A stretch of DNA of 44,278 nt from JARROD01 sp037384225 (GTDB lineage: Bacteria; Pseudomonadota; Gammaproteobacteria; Pseudomonadales; Cellvibrionaceae): assembly GCA_037384225.1 (NCBI GenBank), contig JARROD010000062.1:1-44278 (forward strand), in the 5' to 3' direction. Both the position numbers and the translations under genes were made by a program. Positions 33,707-41,945 of this stretch are shown here, one piece after another (position 1 is the first letter of the stretch; each line of letters opens with the position of its first letter). The notes beneath the pieces are model-generated. The model made no database searches. It was not told the DNA's origin and saw nothing but the letters and a program-made list of their open reading frames with translations.

Positions 33707-35185
33707 ATGTCGCATCAGTCGGAACTTATCGCCGAAGATATCAATGCCTACCTGGCGCAACACGAGCAAAAAGAGCTGTTGCGCTTTCTTACCTGCGGCA
33801 GTGTCGACGATGGCAAAAGCACTCTGATCGGACGTTTACTGCACGACTCGAAAATGATTTACGAAGACCAGCTGGACGCCGTCAAATCGGATTCCACCCG
33901 GCACGGCACCACCGGTGAAAAGCTGGACCTGGCGCTGCTGGTCGACGGCCTTCAGGCCGAGCGCGAACAGGGCATTACCATCGATGTGGCCTACCGGTAC
34001 TTTTCCACGGCGCGGCGTAAATTCATTATCGCCGATACGCCCGGGCACGAGCAGTACACCCGCAACATGGCCACAGGGGCTTCCACCTGTGATATGGCGA
34101 TCATACTTATCGACGCCCGCCACGGTGTTATGACGCAAACCCGTCGCCACAGCTATATCGCCTCGTTGCTGGGGATCAAGCACATTGTGGTGGCGATCAA
34201 TAAAATGGATCTGGTGGATTTCAGCCGGGCGATTTTCGAAAAAATAAAATCGGACTATATTACTTTCAGTGAAAAACTGGGTATGCAGGACATCCGGTTT
34301 GTGCCTATTTCGGCGCTGGAGGGTGACAATGTGGTCAACTTCAGCGATAAAACACCTTGGTATCGGGAAGATTTTCAAGGCAAGCCATTGATGGAAATTC
34401 TCGAAACCGTTGAAATAGCCGCTGACAGAAACCTCACTGATTTTCGCTTCCCGGTCCAATACGTCAATCGTCCGAACCTGGACTTTCGTGGTTTTTGCGG
34501 CACCGTGGCATCCGGTGTAGTCAACGTAGGAGATGCGGTAAAAGTACTGCCGTCGGGGAAAAAAAGCCGGGTCAAATCCATCGTTACCTATGATGCGGGA
34601 ATTGGCAAGGAGCCCGGTGAAGGCAGCCTTAACCGCGCGTTTGCCGGCCAGGCGGTAACCCTGACCATGGACGACGAAATCGATATCAGTCGCGGCGACG
34701 TCGTGGTTTCAAATGACACCGATGTATTGCAAAGTAATCACATGAAAGCCCATGTCGTGTGGATGTCGGAGGCGGCGTTGCAGCCGGGGCGTCAATACCT
34801 GTTTAAATTTGCCAGTAAAACCACGCCGGGCCAAGTTGGCTCAATCGACTACCGAATCGACGTAAACACACAGGGGCACCACGACGCAGACCTATTGCAC
34901 CTAAATGATATCGCCCTGGTGGAAGTCGTTTTGGAACAACCGGTGGTATTTGATCCCTACAGCAAAAACAGACAGACAGGCGCCTTCATTATTATTGACC
35001 GGATTTCCAATATCACGGTGGGGGCCGGCATGGTTTCGGAAGGTCTGAGTCAGGCGCGGATAGACAAACTGGATCCCCAGGCGATCACGGCATTTGAGCT
35101 GGAGTTGAACGCCCTGGTGCGCAAGCATTTTCCGCACTGGGGTGCAGTGGATCTGGAAGCGGTCCTCAAAGGCAAAGGAAGTTAA
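33707..35185 (+). CDS. cysN: CysN, sulfate adenylyltransferase subunit 1 (GTPase)
   Basis: CysN is the GTPase that drives APS synthesis by CysD. The 492-residue protein has G1 GSVDDGKST, G3 DTPGHEQYTRNM, G4 NKMD and the beta-barrel domains typical of EF-Tu relatives. It lacks a C-terminal APS kinase (CysC) domain, so it is the CysN form rather than CysNC. A hairpin at 35245-35269 follows. Confidence 0.96.
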   Translation: MSHQSELIAEDINAYLAQHEQKELLRFLTCGSVDDGKSTLIGRLLHDSKMIYEDQLDAVKSDSTRHGTTGEKLDLALLVDGLQAEREQGITIDVAYRYFSTARRKFIIADTPGHEQYTRNMATGASTCDMAIILIDARHGVMTQTRRHSYIASLLGIKHIVVAINKMDLVDFSRAIFEKIKSDYITFSEKLGMQDIRFVPISALEGDNVVNFSDKTPWYREDFQGKPLMEILETVEIAADRNLTDFRFPVQYVNRPNLDFRGFCGTVASGVVNVGDAVKVLPSGKKSRVKSIVTYDAGIGKEPGEGSLNRAFAGQAVTLTMDDEIDISRGDVVVSNDTDVLQSNHMKAHVVWMSEAALQPGRQYLFKFASKTTPGQVGSIDYRIDVNTQGHHDADLLHLNDIALVEVVLEQPVVFDPYSKNRQTGAFIIIDRISNITVGAGMVSEGLSQARIDKLDPQAITAFELELNALVRKHFPHWGAVDLEAVLKGKGS

Positions 35186-35244
35186 ATAAAAATCATTTTC
35201 CAGCTGTTTTATTGCATCCGATGCTGAACCAGTAATAGCTCCAA

Positions 35245-35269
35245 TTCTCCCGTCCTTCCGACGGGAGAA
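35245..35269 (+). terminator. Stem-loop after cysN, possible terminator
   Basis: TTCTCCCGTC and GACGGGAGAA form a perfect 10-bp stem around CTTCC. No T run follows on either strand, so intrinsic termination is uncertain; it may stabilise the cysDN mRNA end. Confidence 0.45.
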
Positions 35270-35307
35270 CTCTCACACTCATTAACTCCCCCCGACTTTT
35301 TCAATGC

Positions 35308-35460
35308 ACAATCGAGACACCCACGTTTGCATCCATAATCGAGACACCCACGTTTGCATCCACAATTGAGACAGTCACGTTTCCAACGATAAACAAGACA
35401 GTCATGTTTCCAACGTTTGCAACGATAAACAAGACAGTCACGTTTCCAGCGGCAGGGGAG
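35308..35460 (-). repeat. Array of GTGACTGTC/GTGGGTGTC repeats downstream of cysN
   Basis: Read on the - strand, five units start with GTGACTGTC (or ATGACTGTC) or GTGGGTGTC and continue with (T/C)(T/C)(C/T)G or TTG, ATT/TTTATCGTT and GCAAAC or GGAAAC. Typical spacing is about 26 bases. This is the same family as the array at 8925-9110, in the opposite orientation to the + strand. No gene is present. Confidence 0.8.
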
Positions 35461-35522
35461 ATACTCACTTTTCAGCCTTTTTCGGAGGTTTCTGAGAAAT
35501 CTGCCCCGGCAATTGCCACTTT

Positions 35523-35540
35523 TGTAGGAAATCGACTACA
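35523..35540 (+). promoter_or_regulatory. GacA-box-like palindrome upstream of the CsrB/RsmZ-like RNA
   Basis: TGTAGGAAATCGACTACA is an 18-base near-palindrome (arms TGTAG and CTACA, central AT) that resembles the GacA/UvrY upstream activating sequence TGTAAGNNATNNCTTACA. Its centre is about 82 bases before the likely RNA start, within the range seen for GacA-controlled sRNA genes. TAGTAT at 35602-35607 may be the -10 box. Confidence 0.58.
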
Positions 35541-35613
35541 TCGTGCGAGATTTATCTCACCCCTATAGGGGAGATTTGCCACTGGTTTTTGATCGCAATT
35601 CTAGTATTCTGTA

Positions 35614-35866
35614 CGCAAGTTTCGGGGTTCTGCAGTTAAGGGACCAGGTACCCGGATCACATCATCCGGAATCGTGGAAACAAGGATGTCGGCCAATAAC
35701 AGAAGGAATCTGTGATCAACGCGTACAGGCAAGGAAGCCGCTCGGAACATGAGGGATTAATGTTCGACGTGTTGTAGAGACAGGGATGTCGGCCGGAACA
35801 CAAGGGAGTTGTGTTCAATGTAAGGGGGCGTGGGGCGGGCGGCTCCAAATTGAACCCCGAAACTTA
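35614..35866 (+). ncRNA. CsrB/RsmZ-like RNA that sequesters CsrA/RsmA
   Basis: About 250 bases contain at least eleven GGA motifs. Six or more lie in hairpin loops: AGGA at 35683-35686, AGGAA (stem ACAGA/TCTGT, 35699-35713), AAGGAA (GGC/GCC, 35728-35739), GAGGGATTA (stem GAACAT/ATGTTC, 35745-35765), GGGA (stem GACA/TGTC, 35779-35790) and GGGAG (8-bp stem, 35796-35816). A perfect 14-bp inverted repeat (35617-35630 with 35852-35865) would close the whole molecule. Known CsrB/RsmY/RsmZ RNAs bind several CsrA/RsmA dimers through GGA loops. No poly-T terminator is obvious. Ends are approximate. Confidence 0.66.
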
Positions 35867-35882
35867 TGCTTCTAAAGTGTTA

Positions 35883-35918
35883 TTTGTACAATGATTAATA
35901 GTGGTCGATTTTGTACAA
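35883..35918 (+). promoter_or_regulatory. Paired TTGTACAA palindromes upstream of comEA
   Basis: TTTGTACAA occurs at 35883-35891 and 35910-35918, 27 bases apart, each containing the 8-base palindrome TTGTACAA. They lie 60-100 bases before the ComEA-like start and could be an operator. Not recognised as a known site. Confidence 0.35.
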
Positions 35919-35979
35919 CCTGTTACCGATAAAACCCATTGCGGGTTGAAAAACATTGCCAATTACATGGAGGTTTGTT

Positions 35980-36297
35980 ATGAAACAGGCTGTTTCTTCT
36001 CTGATTGTGTCTCTATTGCTGTCCCTTTGCGTACCCTTCGCGTTTGCCGCTCCCCCCGTTTTGGCTCCCGGCACTTCCGAGTCGCCGCCAACGGTTTCCA
36101 CCGGAGTGAACATCAACTCGGCGGACGCACAATCCATCGCTCTCACACTCAGCGGTGTCGGCATTAAGAAAGCCGAGGCAATCGTAGCCTGGCGTCAGTC
36201 CAACGGGCGTTTTGAGTCTGTTGAGCAGCTACTGGAGGTGAAGGGCATCGGTCCGGCGATCTTAGCCAAGAACCGTGATAAACTACAGCTCAAATGA
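35980..36297 (+). CDS. ComEA/YbaV-like secreted helix-hairpin-helix protein
   Basis: The 105-residue product has a Sec signal peptide (MKQAVSSLIVSLLLSLCVPFAFA, cleavage near AFA-AP) and a C-terminal ComEA-type HhH DNA-binding domain (VNINSADAQSIAL, then GVGIKKAEAIVAWR and LLEVKGIGPAIL). Periplasmic ComEA-like proteins bind incoming DNA during natural transformation, but many short YbaV-type relatives have no proven role. The ATG at 35980 is preferred because GGAGG lies eight bases upstream; an in-frame ATG eight codons earlier lacks a site. A terminator follows about 90 bases later. Confidence 0.88.
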   Translation: MKQAVSSLIVSLLLSLCVPFAFAAPPVLAPGTSESPPTVSTGVNINSADAQSIALTLSGVGIKKAEAIVAWRQSNGRFESVEQLLEVKGIGPAILAKNRDKLQLK

Positions 36298-36388
36298 GGT
36301 GAATGCTGTGTCCGCACGACTGTTCTGAGGTGGTGACAGCACAAGCCTGTTTTATATTTTATTTTGATTTGTTCAACGTAATGTAAGG

Positions 36389-36420
36389 TGCCCGGATTTC
36401 AAGCCCGGGCATTTTCTTAT
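36389..36420 (+). terminator. Rho-independent terminator after comEA
   Basis: TGCCCGG (36389-36395) and CCGGGCA (36405-36411) form a 7-bp stem followed by TTTTCTTATTT. Confidence 0.82.
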
Positions 36421-36550
36421 TTCCGGCTTTTGCGTACTGCCGGGGTAAAGTGTTTGTAGCGGTCGGATTATATTTCGACAGCTTGCCGATATCTGCGGAC
36501 TGTTGGCGCGCAGGCAATAAAGGTTTGTGTGAACAGAAGGGGGGACAAGG

Positions 36551-37306
36551 GTGATAGCAGCAAATGAATCCAATGGGCGGGAGGCCGGTGCGGCGGATCC
36601 GCGTATAATCGTCGCGTTGGACTACGACAGTGCCGAAGCCGCGCTGTCGCTGGCCGCGCGCCTAGACCCCGCCCTCTGTCGGTTAAAAGTCGGCAAGGAA
36701 TTGTTTACTGCCTGTGGTCCAAGGATCGTTACCGAACTGACGGCGCGGGGTTTCGATATCTTTCTCGATTTGAAATTTCACGATATTCCTAATACGGTGG
36801 CCAGGGCGGTGAATATGGCTGCTGACATCGGTGTCTGGATGGTGAATGTCCATGCCAGTGGCGGCCGGCGCATGATGCAAGCGGCGCGGGAGGTTCTCGA
36901 CAGCCGGCAGGGGCCAGTGCCGCTGCTCATAGGTGTGACTGTCCTGACCAGCATGGAGGCGGATGACCTGGCTGAGGTGGGAGTGGACGTCGCCCCCGAG
37001 ACCCAGGTGCTGCGCCTGGCCCGCTTGACTCAGGTCTGCGGGCTGGACGGCGTTGTCTGCTCGGCGCGGGAGGCTGTGTTGCTGCGGCGTGAACTTGGGC
37101 AGGATTTTTGTCTGGTCACTCCAGGCATAAGGACTCCCGCCAGCGGGGCTTTGACGGCAAGTACCGAGGATGACCAGCGGCGGATAGTCACCCCTGCCGA
37201 TGCCGCGGCGGCGGGCAGCAGCTACCTGGTAATAGGGCGTCCCATCACCCAGGCGGTGGACCCGGTGGCTGTGTGCCGGGAAATTGCCGCGTCGATTATT
37301 GAGTGA
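36551..37306 (+). CDS. pyrF: PyrF, orotidine-5'-phosphate decarboxylase
   Basis: PyrF makes UMP. The 251-residue protein carries the active-site motif DLKFHDIP (residues 73-80), the substrate-binding IIVALDYD and KVGKELF near the N-terminus, and TPGIR near the C-terminus. The start is GTG with GGGGGA upstream; the N-terminal 15 residues are extra and unconserved, so a later start cannot be excluded. It lies beside cmk and lapAB here, unlike in most relatives where lapB-pyrF follows ihfB. Confidence 0.96.
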   Translation: MIAANESNGREAGAADPRIIVALDYDSAEAALSLAARLDPALCRLKVGKELFTACGPRIVTELTARGFDIFLDLKFHDIPNTVARAVNMAADIGVWMVNVHASGGRRMMQAAREVLDSRQGPVPLLIGVTVLTSMEADDLAEVGVDVAPETQVLRLARLTQVCGLDGVVCSAREAVLLRRELGQDFCLVTPGIRTPASGALTASTEDDQRRIVTPADAAAAGSSYLVIGRPITQAVDPVAVCREIAASIIE

Positions 37307-37359
37307 CGAGCTGTTTACTAAGAAGTAGAAGCAATAGATACGGGAAATTTTAATAACCT

Positions 37360-38037
37360 ATGTCAAATCCGGTAATTACAATAGATGGGCCCAGCGGTTC
37401 GGGCAAGGGAACTATCAGCCAACTATTGGCGCAAAAACTTAACTTTCATATGCTCGACAGCGGAGCGCTTTATCGGCTGACGGCACTGGCCGGCGCTCTA
37501 CAGGGGGTAGCAATGGACGACGAGGCAGCGCTGACCGCCGTTGCTGAATCGTTGGAGGTCCTATTTGAGACCGATGGCGAGACTCTGCGGATTGTTTTAC
37601 AGGGACAGGATGTCACCGAGCGGATACGTTCGGAAACAGTCAGTATGAACGCTTCCCGCGTAGCGGCTTACCCCGGCGTTCGCGGCGCTTTGCTGGAGCG
37701 CCAGCGAGCCTTTCGCCAGCCCCCAGGCCTAGTGGCGGACGGGCGCGATATGGGCACGGTGGTCTTTCCGGCGGCGCAAGTGAAGATCTTTCTTACGGCC
37801 AGCGCCGAGGAGCGCGCCCGCCGGCGCTACCAGCAATTGCGGGAAAAAGGTGAGTCGGCCTGTTTCGATGCTATCCTGGAAGATATAGTGGCACGAGATG
37901 GGCGCGATAAAAATCGCGCCGCCGCCCCTTTAAAACCGGCGGACGATGCCCATATTCTCGACAGTACGGCAATGTCTATCGATGCAGTGCTGGCATCGGT
38001 TTTCGCTATTGTGGAAACCCAGTTGGGGCCTTTATAG
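37360..38037 (+). CDS. cmk: Cmk, cytidylate kinase
   Basis: Cmk phosphorylates CMP/dCMP. The 225-residue protein has the P-loop GPSGSGKGT (residues 10-18), the DSGALYR motif, VADGRDMGTVVFP and RARRRYQQL. lapA starts eight bases after the stop. In many gammaproteobacteria cmk is followed directly by rpsA; here lapA-lapB intervene. Confidence 0.96.
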   Translation: MSNPVITIDGPSGSGKGTISQLLAQKLNFHMLDSGALYRLTALAGALQGVAMDDEAALTAVAESLEVLFETDGETLRIVLQGQDVTERIRSETVSMNASRVAAYPGVRGALLERQRAFRQPPGLVADGRDMGTVVFPAAQVKIFLTASAEERARRRYQQLREKGESACFDAILEDIVARDGRDKNRAAAPLKPADDAHILDSTAMSIDAVLASVFAIVETQLGPL

Positions 38038-38045
38038 TTGACGCT

Positions 38046-38345
38046 ATGTATAAACTAAAGTGGATTTTCTATCTATCATTATTTGGCGTTGCCGCGGCTA
38101 TAGGCGCCTGGCTGGCACTGGATAACGACGTGGAGGTAGCGGCCAGTTTTTTTGGTTTTTCGCTGCCGACGGCCAATCTCGGGGTGTTATTGTCGGGTTT
38201 TTTCCTGCTCGGCGGCCTCACGGGGATTGTGATTAGCCTGATTCCGTATCTGGCAGTTAAAAAACAAGTCGTTATGCTCAATCGCAAACTCGGCGGCTGC
38301 GAGAAGGAAATAGCGAAGTTGAGAACAGCCTCTCTACGGAGCTGA
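38046..38345 (+). CDS. lapA: LapA, lipopolysaccharide assembly protein A
   Basis: This 99-residue inner-membrane protein has two membrane helices (about residues 3-22 and 42-66, the second ending SLIPYLAVKKQV) and a basic, coiled-coil-like C-terminus, as in the LapA/YciS family. LapA acts with LapB (YciM) in regulating LpxC turnover and LPS assembly. lapB begins five bases later. Confidence 0.88.
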   Translation: MYKLKWIFYLSLFGVAAAIGAWLALDNDVEVAASFFGFSLPTANLGVLLSGFFLLGGLTGIVISLIPYLAVKKQVVMLNRKLGGCEKEIAKLRTASLRS

Positions 38346-38350
38346 ATTCC

Positions 38351-39538
38351 ATGGTGGAGTGGAAGCTTTTCGCGCTAATTGTGATGGCAATAGCGATAGG
38401 CTTTTTGCTGGGGGTTCGCGCGCAGAAAGGAAAGCAGAAAAATGCCGATACCTCCGGGCTCGACCACCGTTATTTCCAGGGGTTGAACTTTTTGCTCAAC
38501 GAAGAGCCAGACGCCGCCATAGACACCTTTATCGAGGCACTGGAGGTCAACAGTGAAACCCTCGATACCCACTTGGCGCTGGGTAATCTGCTGCGCAAAC
38601 GCGGTGAAGCCGGTCGCGCCGTGCGTATCCATCAGAACCTGCTGGCGCGGCCGGCGCTGACACCCGAACAGCAGCAGCAGGCGCAGTTGGAACTGGCCCG
38701 TGACTATATTACAGCGGGGCTTTTGGATCGCGCCGAAAGCCTGCTACAGGAACTGGCGGAAGCTGCCTCCCTGCCCACCCGCACCCTCTGCCTGGAGCAT
38801 CTGGCGGAAATTTACCGCGACGAGCGCGAGTGGGAAAAAGCCATTCACACCGTGGATCTGCTGGGGGGCCGGCGGTTTGCCAAGTTGCCGCAAAAATGGC
38901 GGGTGGCGCAGGCGCATTTCTGCTGCGAACTGGCCGAGGAGGCACTGGTCCGATCCGACTATCTCTCTGTGCGCCGCAACCTGAAACTCGCCTTCGCCTA
39001 CGACAAAAGTTCAGTACGCGCAAGCCTGCTGCTGGGGGATCTGGAACATCGCCTGGGGAACTACCGCGAAGCGCTCAAGGTGCTCAAGCGCATACCCGAG
39101 CAGGATCCCAACTATATTCCCGAGGCCCTGTCACTCATTATCAGCAGTTATGAAAAACTGGGAAAATCCAGTGAATTGAACCGCTATTTAAATCAGTTGC
39201 TGGAGGACTACCCCAGTAGTTCACTGATCCTCTCACTGGCGGAAAGAGTCAGCAAAGAGAAGGGCGAAAGCGCCGCGGCAGGGTTTATTGGCGATAAGCT
39301 GCAGGCGCGGCCCTCTCTGCGGGGAGTGGGACGCCTGCTGGAGTTTCAACATGGCGTCAACGGCCACCCCGACGAAAACCTGGCGCTGGTCAAGAGCCTG
39401 ATTGACCAACTGTTGGTGGCCCGTTGCGCTTACCACTGTGAAAGCTGCGGATTTTCCGGCAATCAACTGCACTGGTTGTGTCCGAGCTGCAAGTCCTGGG
39501 GTTCTATTAAAGCGGTGAGGGGCGCAGAAGGCGAGTAG
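38351..39538 (+). CDS. lapB: LapB (YciM), LPS assembly TPR protein
   Basis: LapB (395 residues) tethers FtsH to LpxC for LPS control. It has an N-terminal membrane helix (about residues 4-21), a TPR domain (for example YFQGLNFLLNEEPDAAIDTF, later HLALGNLLRKRGEAGRAVRIHQ) and the C-terminal rubredoxin metal domain with CESCGF and CPSCKSWG. Length matches E. coli LapB. It is followed by a 340-base leader of rpsA. Confidence 0.96.
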   Translation: MVEWKLFALIVMAIAIGFLLGVRAQKGKQKNADTSGLDHRYFQGLNFLLNEEPDAAIDTFIEALEVNSETLDTHLALGNLLRKRGEAGRAVRIHQNLLARPALTPEQQQQAQLELARDYITAGLLDRAESLLQELAEAASLPTRTLCLEHLAEIYRDEREWEKAIHTVDLLGGRRFAKLPQKWRVAQAHFCCELAEEALVRSDYLSVRRNLKLAFAYDKSSVRASLLLGDLEHRLGNYREALKVLKRIPEQDPNYIPEALSLIISSYEKLGKSSELNRYLNQLLEDYPSSSLILSLAERVSKEKGESAAAGFIGDKLQARPSLRGVGRLLEFQHGVNGHPDENLALVKSLIDQLLVARCAYHCESCGFSGNQLHWLCPSCKSWGSIKAVRGAEGE

Positions 39539-39878
39539 ATATTACCCCGGTTGATTAGGTAAAAAATGGCACTAAGTTGTTGTTAGATAAGAAAGATTCT
39601 GATAGGCTGCCACGGCTCCAGAGGGTGTCTTCACGAATTTCCCGGCTTTGCGTCTGCCGGGCTGAATTCTGTCTCTCCCCCTTTGAAAACCAGACTTTTG
39701 AACGTTTTGGCCAGGTTTGACTTTCAAACGTCGACATTTAACAGGCCCGTGCGACTGGCAGGCACGGAAGAGCAGGTCTGCGCCGTTGGCGACTTGGGCT
39801 GACACCGTGATAACGGCTTACTTATTTGAACCCAAGCGCGGCTGTGTGGATTTGTGCTGTATATCAATAGGCATTGTA
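39539..39878. other. lapB-rpsA intergenic region with rpsA leader
   Basis: No gene was found in this 340-base gap. A hairpin CCCGGC/GCCGGG lies at 39641-39661. It is likely to contain the rpsA promoter and a structured leader, because rpsA in E. coli is autoregulated through its leader and lacks a strong Shine-Dalgarno site, as here. No clear promoter could be assigned. Confidence 0.5.
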
Positions 39879-41564
39879 ATGAGCGAAAGCTTTGCAGAAC
39901 TGTTTGAAGAAAGTTTAAAAAACGTCGATATGGTACCCGGTTCCATCGTCACCGGCGTTGTGATCGATATCGACAAAGACTGGGTGACGGTTCACGCCGG
40001 TCTCAAATCCGAAGGCGTTATTCCCGCCGCACAATTTCAAGATGAAGATGGTGAAATTACCCTCCAGGTTGGCGACGAAGTACAGGTGGCTCTGGAAACC
40101 GTCGAAGACGGTTTCGGTGAAACCCGTCTCTCCCGCGAAAAAGCCAAACGCGCCGAAGCCTGGAAAGTGCTGGAAGCGGCTCATTCGGCCGATGAAGTGG
40201 TTAAAGGGGTTATCAACGGTAAAGTCAAGGGCGGCTTTACGGTCGATGTATCCAGCATTCGCGCCTTTCTGCCCGGTTCGCTGGTCGATGTACGCCCGGT
40301 GCGCGAAACGACTCATTTAGAAGGCAAAGAACTGGAATTCAAAGTTATCAAGCTGGACCAGAAACGCAATAATGTGGTGGTCTCGCGCCGCGCTGTGCTG
40401 GAGCAGGCCAACTCCGCCGAGCGCGAAGAACTGCTGGCCAGCCTGCAGGAAGGCATGGCGGTCAAAGGTATCGTCAAGAACCTCACCGACTACGGCGCTT
40501 TCGTCGACCTGGGCGGTGTGGACGGCCTGCTGCATATCACCGATATGGCCTGGAAGCGTATCAAACACCCGAGTGAAATTGTCAATGTCGGTGATGAAAT
40601 CGACGTTAAAGTGCTGAAATTCGACCGCGAGCGCAACCGCGTTTCCCTGGGGCTGAAACAACTCGGCGAAGATCCCTGGGTTTCCATTACCCAGCGCTAC
40701 CCGGAAGGTGCCCGCATCAAGGCGACCATCACCAATCTCACCGATTACGGCTGCTTTGCGGAGCTGGAAGAGGGCGTTGAAGGTCTGGTACACGTCTCCG
40801 AAATGGACTGGACCAACAAGAACATCCACCCCTCCAAAGTGGTGCAGGTGGGTGACGAGCTGGAAGTGATGGTACTGGATATTGACGAGGAGCGTCGTCG
40901 CATTTCCCTGGGTATCAAGCAATGTCAGGAAAACCCCTGGGATGCCTTTGGCAAGCAGTACGAAAAGGGTGCGAAAATCTCCGGCAAAATCAAATCGATC
41001 ACCGACTTTGGTATCTTTATCGGCCTGGAGGGCGGTATCGATGGCCTGGTACACCTTTCCGACATTTCCTGGAACGAGCCCGGTGAAGAAGCGGTACGTG
41101 CCTACAAGAAAGGTGACGAGATAGAAACCGTGATTCTGGCGATCGATCCGGAGCGTGAGCGTATTTCCCTGGGTATCAAGCAGCTGGCGGAAGATCCGTT
41201 CACCAGCTACGTATCGAACAACGATAAAGGCACTGTGGTAATCGGAAAGATCAAGGAAGTAGACGCCAAGGCTGCAACCGTGATTCTGGCGGAGGATGTG
41301 GAAGCAACCCTGAAAGCGTCTGAAATCAGCCGCGACAAAGTGGAAGACGCCCGCAACATACTCAAGGAAGGCGAGCAGATTGAAGCCAAGATCACCAGTG
41401 TCGACCGTAAAAATCGCGCCATTAACCTCTCCGTCAAGGCCAAAGACGTCGATGAAGAGAAAGCCGCAATCAAGGAACACTCAGCCAAGCAAACTGAGCA
41501 GACGGCGGCCCCGGCCACCATCGGCGACCTTATCAAGGCACAGATGAAAAGTCAGGACAAGTAG
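39879..41564 (+). CDS. rpsA: RpsA, ribosomal protein S1
   Basis: Ribosomal protein S1 (561 residues, standard length) helps unfold mRNA on the 30S subunit. Six S1 RNA-binding repeats are visible, for example MVPGSIVTGVVIDIDKDWV, GIVKNLTDYGAFVDLGGVDG, ATITNLTDYGCFAELEEGVE and GKIKSITDFGIFIGLEGGID. The ATG at 39879 (MSESFAELFEE) is preferred; an in-frame start 54 codons upstream would add an unconserved leader. No clear Shine-Dalgarno site precedes the start. A strong terminator follows 9 bases after the stop. Confidence 0.98.
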   Translation: MSESFAELFEESLKNVDMVPGSIVTGVVIDIDKDWVTVHAGLKSEGVIPAAQFQDEDGEITLQVGDEVQVALETVEDGFGETRLSREKAKRAEAWKVLEAAHSADEVVKGVINGKVKGGFTVDVSSIRAFLPGSLVDVRPVRETTHLEGKELEFKVIKLDQKRNNVVVSRRAVLEQANSAEREELLASLQEGMAVKGIVKNLTDYGAFVDLGGVDGLLHITDMAWKRIKHPSEIVNVGDEIDVKVLKFDRERNRVSLGLKQLGEDPWVSITQRYPEGARIKATITNLTDYGCFAELEEGVEGLVHVSEMDWTNKNIHPSKVVQVGDELEVMVLDIDEERRRISLGIKQCQENPWDAFGKQYEKGAKISGKIKSITDFGIFIGLEGGIDGLVHLSDISWNEPGEEAVRAYKKGDEIETVILAIDPERERISLGIKQLAEDPFTSYVSNNDKGTVVIGKIKEVDAKAATVILAEDVEATLKASEISRDKVEDARNILKEGEQIEAKITSVDRKNRAINLSVKAKDVDEEKAAIKEHSAKQTEQTAAPATIGDLIKAQMKSQDK

Positions 41565-41573
41565 TCGTTGTCT

Positions 41574-41598
41574 GGGCAGCATTGGCTGCCCTTTTATT
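41574..41598 (+). terminator. Rho-independent terminator after rpsA
   Basis: GGGCAGC (41574-41580) and GCTGCCC (41585-41591) form a 7-bp stem around ATTG, followed by TTTTATT. It precedes ihfB, so ihfB may be only partly cotranscribed with rpsA. Confidence 0.87.
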
Positions 41599-41642
41599 GC
41601 CTACTCCTGGACAAGAACAATTACAACTTACTGGGAATGCAT

Positions 41643-41945
41643 ATGACCAAATCTGAATTGATTGAATACCTGGCCGAAAAACAGGATCAACTATCAGCTA
41701 AAGACGTTGAGCTTGCGGTAAAGCTTATGTTGGAGCATATGTCCCAGATACTGTCTTCCGGGGACCGCATCGAGATTCGCGGCTTCGGGAGTTTTTCCCT
41801 TCACTATCGTTCGCCCAGAATAGGGCGCAATCCCAAAACCGGCGATTCTGTAGAACTGGCGGGAAAATATGTACCGCATTTTAAACCTGGAAAGGAGATG
41901 CGGGATCGGGTTAATGAAAGTTTACAGCTGGATCCTTCGGTTTGA
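41643..41945 (+). CDS. ihfB: IhfB, integration host factor beta subunit
   Basis: IHF-beta (100 residues) bends DNA as a heterodimer with IHF-alpha; it assists sigma-54 promoters such as those of the flagellar genes. The N-terminus MTKSELIEYLAEKQ, the DNA-binding arm RIGRNPKTGDSVEL and the HFKPGKEMRDRVN tail are diagnostic. The ATG at 41643 is preferred to an in-frame start 25 codons upstream, which overlaps the rpsA terminator. Confidence 0.97.
   Translation: MTKSELIEYLAEKQDQLSAKDVELAVKLMLEHMSQILSSGDRIEIRGFGSFSLHYRSPRIGRNPKTGDSVELAGKYVPHFKPGKEMRDRVNESLQLDPSV

Noticed and set aside
40317..41480. 387-residue frame on the - strand
   Set aside because: It is the shadow of rpsA; no domain or ribosome-binding site, and codon use follows the S1 gene on the other strand.
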